A stretch of DNA of 35,431 bases from an uncultured Pelagibacteraceae bacterium (GCA_902593445.1 CACJIJ010000016.1:1-35431), one strand, 5' to 3'. Positions 1 through 10,801 are shown, numbered from the stretch's first letter. The notes: generated by a model from the letters alone, not told the origin. A program made the numbers and translations.

Positions 1-1591
1 TGACGTATTCACATCTGTTCACATTGTTGAATACGAAATAATGGCAAGAGATACAAAGCTTGGTGAAGAAGAAATAACTAGAGATATACCAAATGTAAAT
101 GAAGAGGCTTTAAAAAACCTTGATGAATCAGGAATAGTTTATATTGGTGCAGAGGTCAATGCTGGAGATATTTTGGTTGGTAAAGTTACTCCAAAAGGTG
201 ACTCAGCATCTGGTCCAGAAGAAAAATTATTAAGATCAATTTTTGGAGAAAAAGCTATTGATGTAACTGATACATCTTTAAGAATGTCTAGAGGATCAAG
301 TGGAACAGTAGTTGATGTAAGAGTATTCAATAGACATGGAATTGAGAAGGACGAAAGATCAATAACTATTGAAAGAGCTGAAATTGAGCAAGTTCAACAA
401 GATAAAATTGTTGAGGAAGAAATATTAGAAAGAAGTATTAAGCAAAGAGCTTCACAATTCTTGTCAGGATCATCTTTAACTAAAAAATTAAAAGATTTAT
501 CAGAAGAAACTAAGTTAGATTTTGATACAATTAATACATTATCAATTAATGATGTTTTCAAAATCACAGTAGGAAATGTAAATGACGAAGCGACATTAGC
601 TCAATTAAAAGATCAATATAATAAAGCGAAACAAGACATAACCGAGAGATTTGAAGATAAAGTTTTAAAAATTAGAAGTGGTGATGATTTATTACCAAGT
701 GTTATGAAAATGGTAAAAGTATTCGTTGCTATCAAAAGAAGATTAAGACCTGGTGATAAAATGTCTGGAAGACACGGAAATAAAGGAGTAGTAAGTAAGA
801 TTGTACCTGTTGAAGATATGCCTTACAGAGAAGACGGCAGACCGGTTGACATTGTATTAAATCCTCTGGGTGTTCCAAGTAGGATGAACGTTGGACAAAT
901 TTTAGAGACACATTTAGGTTGGGCATGTAAAGAATTTGGTGAAAAAGTTAAAAATTTAGTAAACGAAAATAACAAAAAAATTGAAAGAACAGAAAAAATC
1001 GAAAAGTTCTTAAAATCTGTTTATGGAGAAGAAATTTTCAACGAAAAAGTAGATAAATTAAGTAAGAGTGAATTCAAAGATCTTTGTGAAAATTTACAAA
1101 ATGGTATCGCAATCTCAACACCTGTTTTTGATGGTGCTAAAGAAAAAAATGTTACTGAGATGCTTGAACTAGCAAATCTACCAGGATCAGGACAAACTTA
1201 TTTATGGGATGGAAGAACTGGAGAGAAATTTGATAGACCGGTTACTGTTGGAATAATTTACATGCTAAAACTTCATCACTTAGTTGAAGATAAAATTCAT
1301 GCAAGATCTACTGGACCTTACAGTTTGGTTACACAACAACCCCTTGGTGGTAAAGCACAGTTAGGTGGTCAAAGATTTGGTGAAATGGAAGTGTGGGCTC
1401 TTGAAGCATATGGTGCATCATATACATTACAGGAAATTTTAACTGTTAAATCTGATGACGTCGCAGGAAGAGTTAAAGTTTATGAGACTATAGTTAAAGG
1501 TGAAGAAAACTTTGAGTCAGGTATACCAGAGTCGTTTAACGTTTTAGTTAAAGAGATTAAATCACTAGCATTAAATGTGGAGCTTAATTAA
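1..1591 (+). CDS. rpoB: DNA-directed RNA polymerase subunit beta, 3' part (5' end outside window)
   Basis: This is the C-terminal 529 residues or so of the RNA polymerase beta subunit, part of the catalytic core that transcribes DNA. The frame is open from base 2, before the first internal Met at base 41, so the gene starts outside the window. Visible landmarks are the [12 protein letters not shown] stretch near bases 749-785, which lines the active centre in the family, and the [13 protein letters not shown] block near 1380-1415. The usual ending for beta follows. The stop TAA shares its last A with the ATG of rpoC, so the two are co-transcribed and probably translationally coupled. Identity is certain; only the N-terminal part is missing. 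Confidence 0.98.
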   Translation, partial: DVFTSVHIVEYEIMARDTKLGEEEITRDIPNVNEEALKNLDESGIVYIGAEVNAGDILVGKVTPKGDSASGPEEKLLRSIFGEKAIDVTDTSLRMSRGSSGTVVDVRVFNRHGIEKDERSITIERAEIEQVQQDKIVEEEILERSIKQRASQFLSGSSLTKKLKDLSEETKLDFDTINTLSINDVFKITVGNVNDEATLAQLKDQYNKAKQDITERFEDKVLKIRSGDDLLPSVMKMVKVFVAIKRRLRPGDKMSGRHGNKGVVSKIVPVEDMPYREDGRPVDIVLNPLGVPSRMNVGQILETHLGWACKEFGEKVKNLVNENNKKIERTEKIEKFLKSVYGEEIFNEKVDKLSKSEFKDLCENLQNGIAISTPVFDGAKEKNVTEMLELANLPGSGQTYLWDGRTGEKFDRPVTVGIIYMLKLHHLVEDKIHARSTGPYSLVTQQPLGGKAQLGGQRFGEMEVWALEAYGASYTLQEILTVKSDDVAGRVKVYETIVKGEENFESGIPESFNVLVKEIKSLALNVELN

Positions 1592-4500
1592 TGAAAAAAG
1601 AATTAACAGATCTATTTAAGGGCAGCGAAATTTCAGAAGCTCAAAATTTTAATAGCATTAAAATTTCACTTGCTAGTCCAGAGAAAATTAAATCTTGGAC
1701 ATTTGGTGAAATTAAAAAGCCTGAAACAATTAATTATAGAACGTTTAGACCTGAAAAAGATGGTTTATTCTGTGCAAGGATTTTTGGACCAATAAAAGAT
1801 TATGAGTGTTTATGCGGTAAGTATAAACGAATGAAATTTAGAGGAATTATCTGTGAGAAATGTGGTGTTGAGGTTACAAAATCAAATGTAAGAAGAGAAA
1901 GAATGGGCCACATTAATCTTGCTACACCAGTAGCACATATTTGGTTCTTAAAGTCTCTTCCAAGCAGAATTGCTTTAGCAGTAGACATGAAATTAAAAGA
2001 AATAGAGAGAGTTCTTTATTTTGAAAACTTTATAGTAATAGAACCTGGTTTAACTGGTTTACAAAAAAATCAACTTTTAAATGAGGAAGAATTAGCAAAA
2101 TACCAGGATGAGTTTGGTGAAGAAAGTTTTACAGCAGGAATAGGAGCAGAAGCTGTTCTTGAGATGCTGAAAAATTTAGATTTAGAATTAGAAAGAAAAA
2201 ATCTTGTTAGCTTTATTAAAGAAACCAAATCAAAAGTTAACGAAGAAAGAGCAATTAAAAGATTAAAATTAATCGAGTCATTTATTGAAACAGGTCAAAA
2301 ACCTGAGTGGATGATTATGACTGTTGTACCAGTTATACCACCAGAATTAAGACCATTAGTTCCTCTTGATGGTGGAAGATTTGCTACTTCAGATCTTAAC
2401 GATTTATACAGAAGAGTAATTAACAGAAATAATAGATTAAAAAGATTAATGGATCTTAAAGCTCCAGATATCATTGTAAGAAATGAAAAAAGAATGCTTC
2501 AGGAGTCTGTAGATGCTCTATTTGATAACGGTAGAAGAGGCAGGGTAATAACAGGAACAGGTAAGCGACCACTTAAATCTCTTGCTGAAATGTTAAAAGG
2601 TAAACAAGGAAGATTTAGACAAAATTTATTAGGTAAACGAGTTGATTATTCTGGAAGATCAGTGATCGTTGTCGGTCCAGATTTAAAATTACATGAGTGT
2701 GGTTTACCAAAAAAAATGGCTCTTGAGTTATTTAAACCATTTTTATATGCAAGATTAAATAAATTAGGCTTAGCTTCAACAATTAAACAAGCTAAAAAAT
2801 TAGTTGAAAAAGAAACAAATGCAGTTTGGGACGCTTTAGAATTAATAGTTAGAGAGCATCCGGTCCTTTTAAATAGAGCACCAACACTTCATAGGCTTGG
2901 AGTTCAAGCTTTTGAGCCAAAATTAATTGAAGGAGATGCAATTGAATTACACCCTTTAACTTGTGCAGCATTTAATGCTGATTTCGATGGTGACCAAATG
3001 GCAGTGCACGTCCCGTTAAGTTTAGAAGCTCAATTAGAGGCAAGAATATTAATGTTATCTACAAATAATATTCTTTCTCCATCAAACGGTAAACCAATTA
3101 TCGTTCCAAGTCAGGATATGATTTTAGGAATTTACTATCTTTCACAAGAGCCTTTATCTGATAAACCTGCTGGATACTTTACAAATTCAGATCAAATTGA
3201 ATTTGCGTTATCATCTGGTCAAATAAATGTACATAGCACTATCATTTCAAGATACGAGACTTTAGATGAGCAAGGGAATAAGAAAATAGAAAAATATACT
3301 TCTACAGCTGGAAGATTTTTATTAGCAAATTTATTACCTAAAAATAGTAACATTAAATTCTCTTTGGTAGATAGATTATTACCTAAAAAAGTAGTTTCGG
3401 AAATAATTGATGTTGTATTTAGATTTTGTGGTCAAAAAACAACTGTAATTTTCTGTGACAAGCTTAAAGATTTAGGATTTAAACACGCATTTAAAGCAGG
3501 AATTTCATTTGGAAAAGACGATCTTGTAATCCCTGAAAATAAAACTCAATTAATTGATGATACTAAGAAATTAATTGCAGATTATGAAACTCAATACGCT
3601 GAAGGTTTAATTACAAGAGGTGAAAAATATAACAAAGTTGTTGATGCTTGGTCTAAGTGTACAGATAAAGTTGCTGGAGAAATGATGAAAGGAATTTCAG
3701 CTACAGAAAAAACTGATGAAGGATTGAAAATAAATTCTGTATTTATGATGGCTGACAGTGGAGCTAGAGGATCTGCAGCTCAAATGAAACAATTAGCTGG
3801 TATGAGAGGTTTGATTGCTAAACCGTCAGGGGAAATTATCGAAAGTCCGATTATCTCAAACTTTAAAGAGGGATTGACTGCTTTAGAGTACTTTAATTCA
3901 ACACACGGAGCTAGAAAAGGATTAGCAGATACAGCACTTAAAACAGCTAGCTCTGGATATTTAACAAGAAGACTATGCGATGTCGCACAAGACCTAACAA
4001 TAACTAAAGTTAATTGTGATGATCCTGGATTTATTGAACTTTCTGAAATTTTAGAGGGTGGTAATGTGGTTGTTAGTTTATCTGAAAGAGCATTAGGAAG
4101 AGTAACTGCTGCTGATGTTAAAAACCCTTTATCAGGTGAAGTAATTATTAAAAAATCTGAAATGATTGATGAGGCAGGCTGCGATAAAATTGATGCTGCT
4201 GGAGTTAAATCAATTAAAGTTTATTCAGTAATGACATGTAGTTCAAAAGAAGGTGTTTGTGCTACTTGCTATGGACGAGATTTATCAAGAGGAAAAAAGG
4301 TTCATGTTGGTGAAGCTATTGGAATGATATCTGCTCAATCAATTGGTGAACCAGGAACACAGCTAACAATGAGAACGTTCCACGTTGGAGGAACAGCTTC
4401 AGTTAAACAAGATTCTCAAATAGTTACCAAAAATGAAGGAACTTTAAAAATAATCAACTCAAATATTTTAGAGGACTCAAAAAAGAATTTGATTGTTATG

Positions 4501-5763
4501 GGAAGAAATACTCAACTTTCTATAGAGGATGACAAAGGAGTTCAGATAGCAGTTTATAAAGTTGCTTACGGATCAAGACTATTTTTCAACAATGGTGACA
4601 AAGTAAAAGCAAATACCAAAATATGTGAATGGGATCCATACACTACTCCGGTTATTGCAGAGAAAAGTGGAACAGCTAGTTATGTAGATTTAATTGATGG
4701 TGTGTCAATTCAAGAAACTACTGACGATGCAACAGGTATTTCATCCAAGTCAGTAATTGATTGGAGAGGTCAATCAAAAAGTACCGATTTAAAACCAAGA
4801 ATAACTTTAAGGGATGAAAAAGGTAATGTAATTAAAAAAGCTGATGATAACGAAGCAAGATATTACCTAGTGCCAGATTCAATTTTGTCAATTAAAGATG
4901 GTCAAAAGGTTTATGCAGGTGACGTGATTGCTAGACTACCTAAAGAAACCACAAAAACAAAAGATATTACCGGAGGTCTTCCAAGAGTTGCTGAATTATT
5001 TGAAGCAAGAAAAGCTAAGGATAGTGCTATTATTGCAGAAAATGATGGTAGTGTAGTTTTTGGTAAAGAAGTAAGAGGAAAACAAAGAGTATCTATTGTT
5101 CCTGATGATGGCTCTGAACCTTCTAATTATTTAATTCCAAAAGGCAAACATATCAATTTTAACCCTGGTGAAAAAATTCAAAAAGGGGAGTATCTTTTAG
5201 ATGGCCAACCATTGCCACATGATATTTTAAGAATTTTAGGAATTAAAGAATTAACCGAATATTTTGTTAACCAAGTTCAAGAAGTCTATAGATTACAAGG
5301 TGTAATCATAAACGATAAGCATATCGAAACTATTTTAAGACAAATGCTTAAAAAAGTTGAGGTTAAAGTATCTGGTGACTCAAGTTATTTACCTGGTGAA
5401 GTGGTCGATAGAATTAAGTTTGATAATATTAATGAAAAATTAGTTGCAGAGGGTAAAACACCAGCAATTGGTGAAAGAGTTTTAATGGGCATCACTAAAG
5501 CTTCACTTCAAACTGAATCCTTTATTTCAGCAGCTTCGTTCCAAGAAACTACAAGGGTACTTACAGATGCTGCAATTAAAGGAAAAGTTGATCCATTAAA
5601 TGGTCTAAAAGAGAACGTAATTGTTGGAAGATTAGTTCCTGCAGGCACTGGTAATATTAAAAATAGATGGAACAATAAAGCTCTAGAAGATGATAATAAT
5701 TTCTTAGCAGAGCAGGATAAAATAGAAGCTTCAGAACCTGAAGAAACACAAGCAAATCAGTAA
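1591..5763 (+). CDS. rpoC: DNA-directed RNA polymerase subunit beta'
   Basis: The 1390-residue beta' subunit carries the catalytic Mg2+ of RNA polymerase. The N-terminal zinc site CxC...CxxC is visible near residues 72-90, and the absolutely conserved NADFDGDQ motif falls at residues 462-469, giving Asp464, Asp466 and Asp468 as Mg2+ ligands. The second zinc site is seen further on, ending in the [13 protein letters not shown] segment near bases 4236-4275. The trigger-loop region (MRTFHVGG) follows. Length is normal for a proteobacterial beta'. The ATG overlaps the rpoB stop by one base. After the stop comes the longest spacer of the window, so the transcript may end or be regulated there before rpsL. 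Confidence 0.99.
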   Translation: MKKELTDLFKGSEISEAQNFNSIKISLASPEKIKSWTFGEIKKPETINYRTFRPEKDGLFCARIFGPIKDYECLCGKYKRMKFRGIICEKCGVEVTKSNVRRERMGHINLATPVAHIWFLKSLPSRIALAVDMKLKEIERVLYFENFIVIEPGLTGLQKNQLLNEEELAKYQDEFGEESFTAGIGAEAVLEMLKNLDLELERKNLVSFIKETKSKVNEERAIKRLKLIESFIETGQKPEWMIMTVVPVIPPELRPLVPLDGGRFATSDLNDLYRRVINRNNRLKRLMDLKAPDIIVRNEKRMLQESVDALFDNGRRGRVITGTGKRPLKSLAEMLKGKQGRFRQNLLGKRVDYSGRSVIVVGPDLKLHECGLPKKMALELFKPFLYARLNKLGLASTIKQAKKLVEKETNAVWDALELIVREHPVLLNRAPTLHRLGVQAFEPKLIEGDAIELHPLTCAAFNADFDGDQMAVHVPLSLEAQLEARILMLSTNNILSPSNGKPIIVPSQDMILGIYYLSQEPLSDKPAGYFTNSDQIEFALSSGQINVHSTIISRYETLDEQGNKKIEKYTSTAGRFLLANLLPKNSNIKFSLVDRLLPKKVVSEIIDVVFRFCGQKTTVIFCDKLKDLGFKHAFKAGISFGKDDLVIPENKTQLIDDTKKLIADYETQYAEGLITRGEKYNKVVDAWSKCTDKVAGEMMKGISATEKTDEGLKINSVFMMADSGARGSAAQMKQLAGMRGLIAKPSGEIIESPIISNFKEGLTALEYFNSTHGARKGLADTALKTASSGYLTRRLCDVAQDLTITKVNCDDPGFIELSEILEGGNVVVSLSERALGRVTAADVKNPLSGEVIIKKSEMIDEAGCDKIDAAGVKSIKVYSVMTCSSKEGVCATCYGRDLSRGKKVHVGEAIGMISAQSIGEPGTQLTMRTFHVGGTASVKQDSQIVTKNEGTLKIINSNILEDSKKNLIVMGRNTQLSIEDDKGVQIAVYKVAYGSRLFFNNGDKVKANTKICEWDPYTTPVIAEKSGTASYVDLIDGVSIQETTDDATGISSKSVIDWRGQSKSTDLKPRITLRDEKGNVIKKADDNEARYYLVPDSILSIKDGQKVYAGDVIARLPKETTKTKDITGGLPRVAELFEARKAKDSAIIAENDGSVVFGKEVRGKQRVSIVPDDGSEPSNYLIPKGKHINFNPGEKIQKGEYLLDGQPLPHDILRILGIKELTEYFVNQVQEVYRLQGVIINDKHIETILRQMLKKVEVKVSGDSSYLPGEVVDRIKFDNINEKLVAEGKTPAIGERVLMGITKASLQTESFISAASFQETTRVLTDAAIKGKVDPLNGLKENVIVGRLVPAGTGNIKNRWNNKALEDDNNFLAEQDKIEASEPEETQANQ

Positions 5764-5792
5764 AAAAATCGCCTAAAAATTGCAGTTTTAGT

Positions 5793-5820
5793 TTGACAAA
5801 GGGCTATTAATAAGTAATTT
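5793..5820 (+). promoter_or_regulatory. Candidate sigma70-type promoter for rpsL-rpsG-fusA
   Basis: A perfect -35 hexamer TTGACA lies at 5793-5798. After a 16-base spacer, TAATTT at 5815-5820 fits TANNNT, matching three of six consensus positions. Transcription would start near 5827, giving a leader of about 100 nt that contains the two downstream hairpins. The weak -10 keeps confidence low; rpsL could instead be read through from rpoC. Confidence 0.4.
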
Positions 5821-5842
5821 GGCGATATTTTTGGTTGGAATG

Positions 5843-5862
5843 TAGTACTTCTAATGGTACTA
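5843..5862 (+). other. Hairpin in rpsL leader
   Basis: A perfect 6-bp stem (TAGTAC with GTACTA) closes an 8-nt loop. It has no T-run after it, so it is not an intrinsic terminator. It is a candidate structural element of the rpsL leader RNA. Confidence 0.55.
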
Positions 5863-5873
5863 AACGCTGCCAC

Positions 5874-5895
5874 AAAATAACCTGTCAGTTATTTT
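5874..5895 (+). other. Second hairpin in rpsL leader
   Basis: A perfect 8-bp stem (AAAATAAC with GTTATTTT) closes a 6-nt loop, CTGTCA. It ends 34 bases before the rpsL ATG. It is AT-rich, so its stability alone is modest, but an 8-bp exact match in a 166-base spacer next to another perfect hairpin supports a folded leader. Confidence 0.55.
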
Positions 5896-5929
5896 CATCT
5901 AAAAATAAATTAATTAATTTAAAAGATTT

Positions 5930-6301
5930 ATGCCAACTATTAATCAGTTGTTAAGAAAAAAAAGAGTTAAGCCAGTAGCTAGGAACAAAGTTCCTGCTTT
6001 ACAAAAACAACCTTTAAAGAGAGGTGTTTGTGTAAAAGTTTATACAACAACTCCTAAAAAACCAAACTCTGCATTAAGAAAGGTTGCTAGAGTAAGATTG
6101 TCAAATGGATTTGAAGTTACAGCTTACATTCCTGGTGAAGGTCATAACCTTCAAGAACACTCGGTAGTGCTGATTAGAGGTGGTAGGGTAAAAGATTTAC
6201 CAGGTGTTCGTTATCATATACTAAGAGGTAATCTAGATACTCAAGGTGTTGCAAATAGAAAACAAAGAAGATCTTTATACGGAACAAAAAAAGGTAAATA
6301 A
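5930..6301 (+). CDS. rpsL: 30S ribosomal protein S12
   Basis: S12 (123 residues) sits at the decoding centre of the small subunit and helps set translational accuracy. The conserved [11 protein letters not shown] segment is at residues 41-51, and [11 protein letters not shown] is at 86-96; these hold Lys43 and Lys88, the positions at which streptomycin resistance changes arise in other bacteria. Both lysines are the normal residues here. Length is standard. It is the first gene after the structured spacer, and its stop TAA overlaps the ATG of rpsG by one base, as expected for the str operon. Confidence 0.99.
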   Translation: MPTINQLLRKKRVKPVARNKVPALQKQPLKRGVCVKVYTTTPKKPNSALRKVARVRLSNGFEVTAYIPGEGHNLQEHSVVLIRGGRVKDLPGVRYHILRGNLDTQGVANRKQRRSLYGTKKGK

Positions 6302-6771
6302 TGTCTAGAAAAAAAACACAACCCAAAAAAAATGTAGTTCCAGATCCAAAATTTAAATCAACTATTATTCCAAAATTAATCAACAACATCATGTATGACG
6401 GTAAAAGAGGTATTGCTGCTAAAATAGTTTATGACGCTATCGATAAAATTAAAACAAAAACGAAAGATGAACCGATTAATATTTTCAATGAAGCAATTAA
6501 TAACATCAAACCAACTGTAGAAGTTAGATCTAGAAGAGTTGGTGGTGCAACCTATCAAGTTCCTGTTGAAGTAAAAAGTAAAAGAGCACAAGCGTTAGCT
6601 ATCAGATGGTTAGTTGAGTCAGCAAGAAAAAGAAAAGATAAACATATGGCAGATAAGATTTTTAATGAGCTTTACGATGCTTATGAGAAAAAAGGAGCTG
6701 CTGTTAAAAAAAGAGAGGATGTACATAAAATGGCAGAGTCTAATAAGGCATTTGCTCATTTTAGGTGGTAA
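6301..6771 (+). CDS. rpsG: 30S ribosomal protein S7
   Basis: S7 (156 residues) is a primary assembly protein of the 30S head and contacts tRNA at the E site. The segment VRSRRVGGATYQVPVEV (about residues 76-92) and ALAIRWLVESARKR are family hallmarks, and it ends in AHFRW as S7 proteins commonly do. Length matches the bacterial norm. It lies between rpsL (one-base overlap) and fusA (6-nt gap). In enterobacteria S7 is the autoregulator of the str operon; whether that holds here, where the structured RNA lies upstream of rpsL rather than between rpsL and rpsG, is not known. Confidence 0.99.
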   Translation: MSRKKTQPKKNVVPDPKFKSTIIPKLINNIMYDGKRGIAAKIVYDAIDKIKTKTKDEPINIFNEAINNIKPTVEVRSRRVGGATYQVPVEVKSKRAQALAIRWLVESARKRKDKHMADKIFNELYDAYEKKGAAVKKREDVHKMAESNKAFAHFRW

Positions 6772-6777
6772 TAAAAT

Positions 6778-8856
6778 ATGGCTAGAACTCATACATTAGA
6801 TAAATATAGAAATATTGGGATCATGGCCCATATAGATGCTGGTAAAACGACTACTACTGAAAGAGTTCTATACTACACAGGCAAGAGCCATAAAATTGGT
6901 GAAGTACACGATGGTGCTGCAACAATGGATTGGATGGAGCAAGAGCAAGAAAGAGGAATTACAATCACATCTGCAGCTACTACTTGTTTTTGGAATGATC
7001 ATAGAATTAATATTATAGACACACCTGGCCACGTCGATTTTACCATTGAAGTAGAGAGATCTTTAAAAGTTTTAGATGGTGCTGTTGCCGTTTTTGATGG
7101 TGTTGCAGGCGTAGAACCTCAATCCGAAACTGTATGGAGACAAGCTGACAAGTATAAAGTACCAAGAATTTGTTTTGTTAACAAATTAGATAGAACAGGC
7201 GCTGATTTCTTCAGATGTGTAGATATGATTAGAGATAGATTAGGTGCCAAACCTTTGGTTGCACAAGTCCCTATAGGTGCTGAAGCTTCTTTATCTGGTG
7301 TAGTTGATCTTGTTAAGATGAAAGCTCAAGTTTGGAAAAATGAGGCATTAGGAGCTGAGTGGGAATACAAGGAAATTCCTGAAGATTTAAAAGAAATTTC
7401 AGAAAAATATAGAACAGAATTAGTTGAAACAGCCGTAGAACAAGATGAAAAATTAATGGAAGCTTATCTAAATGGTGATGAAATTAAAGAAGATGATTTA
7501 GTTAAATGTATAAGAAAAGGAACTCTAAATTTTAGTTTTGTTCCAGTTTTAACAGGTTCAGCATTCAAAAACAAAGGTGTACAGCCTTTACTCGATGCTG
7601 TTGTTAATTATTTACCAAGTCCAGTAGATATTGGTTCTATCAAAGGAACGAAATTAGGCAGTGAAGATGAAATGGAAATGAAATTTGAGGACAGTGTTCC
7701 ATTTTCTGCTTTAGCTTTTAAAGTAGCTAACGATCCATTTGTTGGTTCATTAACTTTTATTAGAATTTATTCAGGTACAATTAAAACTGGTACTGCAGTC
7801 TTTAATTCTTCTAAAGAGAAAGAAGAAAGAGTTGGAAGAATGTTATTAATGCACGCAAACTCTAGAGAAGATATTAAAGAAGCTAATGCAGGTGATATTG
7901 TAGCCTTAGCAGGATTAAAAAATACTATTACAGGCCATACTTTGTGTGACAAAGAAAACTCTGTTCTTCTTGAACCAATGGAATTCCCTGATCCAGTAAT
8001 TGAAATTGCTGTAGAACCAAAAACAAAAGCTGACCAAGAAAAAATGGGTGAAGCTTTAGGTAGATTAGCTAAGGAAGACCCTTCATTTAGAGTTACATCA
8101 GATGAAGAGTCGGGGCAAACGATCATTAAAGGAATGGGTGAATTACACTTAGACATTATTGTTGATAGAATGAAAAGAGAATTTAAAGTAGAAGCCAATG
8201 TTGGAGCTCCACAAGTTGCTTATAGAGAAACGATAGAAGCCGCTTCTGAAGTTGAATATACTCATAAAAAACAAAGTGGTGGTGCTGGACAATTTGCAAA
8301 AGTAAAACTTTTAGTAGAACCTCAAGAGCCTGGTAAAGGTAGAGATGTTGAGAGCAAAATTAAAGGTGGTGCAATTCCAAAAGAATTTATTCCAGGTGTT
8401 GAAAAAGGTATAGAAACAGTATCAGATACTGGAATTTTAGCTGGTTTTCCAATGATTGATTACAAAGTAACAATCTTAGATGGATTACATCATGATGTTG
8501 ACTCAAGTGTATTAGCTTTTGAATTAGCAAGTAGAGCTTGCTTTAAAGAGGCGTGTACAAAAGGTGGGTTAAAATTATTAGAACCAGTAATGAGAGTTGA
8601 AGTAGTAACTCCTGAAGATTACATGGGCGATGTTATAGGTGATCTAAACAGTAGAAGAGGTCAAATAAGCACTCAGGAGCAAAGAGGTAATGCAACTGTA
8701 ATTACAGCAATGGTTCCTTTGGCTAATATGTTTGGTTATATAAATAATTTAAGATCAATGTCTCAAGGTAGAGCACAATATTCAATGTTCTTTGATCATT
8801 ATTCTAAAGTTCCCCAAAATGTTCAAGACGAAGTAACTAAGAAGATTGCAGGATAA
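6778..8856 (+). CDS. fusA: Translation elongation factor G
   Basis: EF-G (692 residues) is the GTPase that drives translocation of tRNA and mRNA through the ribosome. The G motifs are intact: AHIDAGKT at residues 17-24 (P-loop), RGITI at 59-63 (switch I), DTPGH at 81-85 and NKLD at 135-138. Domains II-V follow, with the MGELHLDI block typical of domain III and a normal C-terminus. The gene follows rpsG by 6 nt. It is followed directly, after 2 nt, by rpsJ; the tuf gene that commonly sits here is absent. Confidence 0.99.
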   Translation: MARTHTLDKYRNIGIMAHIDAGKTTTTERVLYYTGKSHKIGEVHDGAATMDWMEQEQERGITITSAATTCFWNDHRINIIDTPGHVDFTIEVERSLKVLDGAVAVFDGVAGVEPQSETVWRQADKYKVPRICFVNKLDRTGADFFRCVDMIRDRLGAKPLVAQVPIGAEASLSGVVDLVKMKAQVWKNEALGAEWEYKEIPEDLKEISEKYRTELVETAVEQDEKLMEAYLNGDEIKEDDLVKCIRKGTLNFSFVPVLTGSAFKNKGVQPLLDAVVNYLPSPVDIGSIKGTKLGSEDEMEMKFEDSVPFSALAFKVANDPFVGSLTFIRIYSGTIKTGTAVFNSSKEKEERVGRMLLMHANSREDIKEANAGDIVALAGLKNTITGHTLCDKENSVLLEPMEFPDPVIEIAVEPKTKADQEKMGEALGRLAKEDPSFRVTSDEESGQTIIKGMGELHLDIIVDRMKREFKVEANVGAPQVAYRETIEAASEVEYTHKKQSGGAGQFAKVKLLVEPQEPGKGRDVESKIKGGAIPKEFIPGVEKGIETVSDTGILAGFPMIDYKVTILDGLHHDVDSSVLAFELASRACFKEACTKGGLKLLEPVMRVEVVTPEDYMGDVIGDLNSRRGQISTQEQRGNATVITAMVPLANMFGYINNLRSMSQGRAQYSMFFDHYSKVPQNVQDEVTKKIAG

Positions 8857-8858
8857 TT

Positions 8859-9167
8859 ATGGAAAAACAGAACATTAGAATTAAACTAAGAGCATATGAC
8901 AATAAGGTTTTAGACGCCTCTACAGAAGAAATTGTAAACACAGTTAAAAGAACCGGAGCTACAATTAAAGGACCTATTCCATTACCTACAAGGATTGAAA
9001 GATACACTGTATTAAGATCACCTCATATAGATAAGAAAAGTAGAGAACAGTTTGAATCAAGAACACACAAAAGATTAATTGATATCATTGAACCAACACC
9101 ACAAACTGTAGAAGCATTGATGAAACTTGATTTAGCTTCCGGTGTAGATGTGGAGATAAAAATTTAA
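8859..9167 (+). CDS. rpsJ: 30S ribosomal protein S10
   Basis: S10 (102 residues) belongs to the 30S head and also acts as NusE, the partner of NusB in transcription antitermination. The [19 protein letters not shown] segment and the HKRLIDI stretch are diagnostic, and length is normal. It opens the S10 group. There is only a 2-nt gap after fusA, so no separate S10 promoter or leader is possible in that spacer, and the str and S10 groups appear to be one transcription unit. Confidence 0.99.
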   Translation: MEKQNIRIKLRAYDNKVLDASTEEIVNTVKRTGATIKGPIPLPTRIERYTVLRSPHIDKKSREQFESRTHKRLIDIIEPTPQTVEALMKLDLASGVDVEIKI

Positions 9168-9169
9168 TT

Positions 9170-9880
9170 ATGAGTGAGATAGCTTTATTAGGAAAAAAAA
9201 TAGGAATGACGAGAGAATTCTATAAATCTGGTCAGTTAGTTCCTGTGACTGTGCTTAAGGTTGAAAAAGCTAGAGTTGTTCATGTTATTGAAGAAGAAAA
9301 AAGAGGATACAAAGCTGTTCAGCTTGGATATGGAAAAATTAAAAATTCAAAATTAACAAAAGCAATGAAAGGTGTTTTTTCAAAAAAAAATACAGAAGCT
9401 AAGAAAAAATTAAAAGAATTTAGAGTAAATGATACATCTGTTTACAAAGAAGGTAACGAGTTTGGTTTAGAAATATTCAAAGATATTAAATTTGTAGACA
9501 CAAGATCAAAGACAATTGGTAAAGGTTTTGCAGGTGCTATGAAAAGACATAATTTTGGTGGTTTAAGAGCCAGTCACGGTGTTTCAATATCACACAGAGC
9601 TCATGGTTCAACTGGGCATAGTCAAGATCCAGGAAAAGTTTTTAAAGGAAAAAAAATGGCTGGTCATATGGGTGACAAGCTTAGAACAATGCAAAATATT
9701 GAAATAATAAAAACTGACTTAGAAAACGAACTTCTTTACTTAAAAGGATCAATACCTGGTTCAAAAAATTCTGAAGTAATGGTTAAAAAATCAGTAAAAA
9801 ATATAAGCAAAATGACAATTGGTGAGAAACAAGCAGCTGCTGAAGAGGCTAAAAAAACACCTGAGAAAAAGAAAAAATAA
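9170..9880 (+). CDS. rplC: 50S ribosomal protein L3
   Basis: L3 is an early assembly protein of the large subunit whose loop reaches the peptidyl transferase centre. The family signature is seen in the central part: GFAGAMKRHNFGG and the ASHGVSISHRAHGSTGHSQDPG region. At 236 residues it is longer than the roughly 209 of E. coli; the excess is a lysine- and alanine-rich tail (EEAKKTPEKKKK) beyond the conserved core, plus a small insertion in the N-terminal half. The stop overlaps the rplD start by one base. The tail is probably a flexible basic extension. Confidence 0.98.
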   Translation: MSEIALLGKKIGMTREFYKSGQLVPVTVLKVEKARVVHVIEEEKRGYKAVQLGYGKIKNSKLTKAMKGVFSKKNTEAKKKLKEFRVNDTSVYKEGNEFGLEIFKDIKFVDTRSKTIGKGFAGAMKRHNFGGLRASHGVSISHRAHGSTGHSQDPGKVFKGKKMAGHMGDKLRTMQNIEIIKTDLENELLYLKGSIPGSKNSEVMVKKSVKNISKMTIGEKQAAAEEAKKTPEKKKK

Positions 9881-10503
9881 TGAAATTAGATAAAATTAGC
9901 ATAGATGGGAAAAAAGATAGTATTGAAGTTTTGGACAAGATTTTTTCTGCAAAAATTAACCATAAATTAGTTAGCGCTGTTCTTTATAAAACAAATGCTA
10001 ATTACAAAGGAAGACATGCCAAAACTAAACAACAAAATGAAGTAAAAGGACCAACTTCAAAAATATATGCTCAAAAAGGAACTGGTGGCGCAAGGCATGC
10101 TAGTAGAAAAGCTCCTATATTTGTAGGTGGTGGTATTGCTCATGGACCAAAAGGTGAATTGGCTTATAAAAAAAGAAAACTAAACAAAACTGAAAAAAAA
10201 CAAAGCGTCGCTTCATTAATTACTGAAAAAAATAATAATAAAAATTTATTAATCTTAAATGATTTTAGTTCTGAAATTAAAAAAACAAAAGAGATGAACT
10301 CAATTATCAATAAACTTGAAATTACAAATTCACTAATAATTTTAGATAAAAATTCTAAAGAAAAAATTGAAAAATCAGTAAGAAATATTCCAAATGTTAA
10401 AGTTACAGATGTAAATCATTTTAGCGCTTATGACATTATTAAATTTAAAAAAGTAGTTTTCACAGAAAGTTCTGTAAAAGAATTAGAAAAGAGATATTTA
10501 TAA
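9880..10503 (+). CDS. rplD: 50S ribosomal protein L4
   Basis: L4 (207 residues) lines the peptide exit tunnel with its extended loop. The loop signature is visible as QKGTGGARHASRKAPIFVGG, followed by AHGPKGE. The loop residues next to the macrolide site look normal. The C-terminal domain is rich in Lys, Asn and Ile, as in other proteins of this window. In E. coli L4 represses its own S10 operon through an mRNA leader; no comparable leader is visible in front of rpsJ here. One-base overlap with rplC and a 1-nt gap to rplW. Confidence 0.98.
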   Translation: MKLDKISIDGKKDSIEVLDKIFSAKINHKLVSAVLYKTNANYKGRHAKTKQQNEVKGPTSKIYAQKGTGGARHASRKAPIFVGGGIAHGPKGELAYKKRKLNKTEKKQSVASLITEKNNNKNLLILNDFSSEIKKTKEMNSIINKLEITNSLIILDKNSKEKIEKSVRNIPNVKVTDVNHFSAYDIIKFKKVVFTESSVKELEKRYL

Positions 10504-10504
10504 T

Positions 10505-10798
10505 ATGGAAAAAATTCATTTATACGACAAAATTCTTTCTCCAGTGGTTACTGAGAAATCAACTAACCTATCTGAACTAAATAAAATTGTATTTAAAGTA
10601 CCAGATGGTGCAAATAAGAAAAACTTAAAAAAGAATATTGAAAAAATATTTAAAGTTAATGTGACAAAGATAAATATTATTAACAAACAGAGCAGAACAA
10701 AAGTTACCAGAGGTAGAAAAGTAAAAGTATCTGGATATAAAAAAGCAATAATTACTTTAAAAAAAGGTCAGAGCATTGATCTAACAACAGGAATTTAA
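10505..10798 (+). CDS. rplW: 50S ribosomal protein L23
   Basis: L23 (97 residues) sits at the exit of the peptide tunnel and is the docking site for trigger factor and SRP. The N-terminal LSPVVTEKST motif and the VNKxNI-like segment KVNVTKINIINKQSRTKV are typical, with the expected basic loop RGRKVKVSGYKKA. Length is normal. It lies between rplD and rplB, which is its standard place in the S10 cluster. Confidence 0.98.
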   Translation: MEKIHLYDKILSPVVTEKSTNLSELNKIVFKVPDGANKKNLKKNIEKIFKVNVTKINIINKQSRTKVTRGRKVKVSGYKKAIITLKKGQSIDLTTGI

Positions 10799-10801
10799 TA
10801 A

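Larger units (their letters stand above)
5764..5929 (+). promoter_or_regulatory. Structured leader / intergenic region in front of the str operon (rpsL)
   Basis: This 166-base spacer is the longest in the window and is rich in inverted repeats. Seen directly: CTAAAA 5773-5778 pairs with TTTTAG 5786-5791 (7-nt loop); TAGTAC 5843-5848 pairs with GTACTA 5857-5862 (8-nt loop); AAAATAAC 5874-5881 pairs with GTTATTTT 5888-5895 (6-nt loop); and ATCGCC 5768-5773 is complementary to GGCGAT 5821-5826. No tRNA fold or long reading frame is present. Leader RNAs upstream of rpsL are known in other proteobacteria, including Rickettsiales, and usually serve ribosomal-protein feedback. That this one does the same is an inference, and I could not compare it with any covariance model. 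Confidence 0.6.

Noticed and set aside
5773..5791. Intrinsic terminator after rpoC
   Set aside because: The stem CTAAAA/TTTTAG is AT-rich with only one GC pair, and no proper T-run follows. It was kept only as part of the leader structure.
7767..8198. 143-codon open frame on the minus strand inside fusA
   Set aside because: It lies fully within EF-G, is rich in Ser/Leu/Ile as expected for the complement of an AT-rich gene, and has no recognisable domain.
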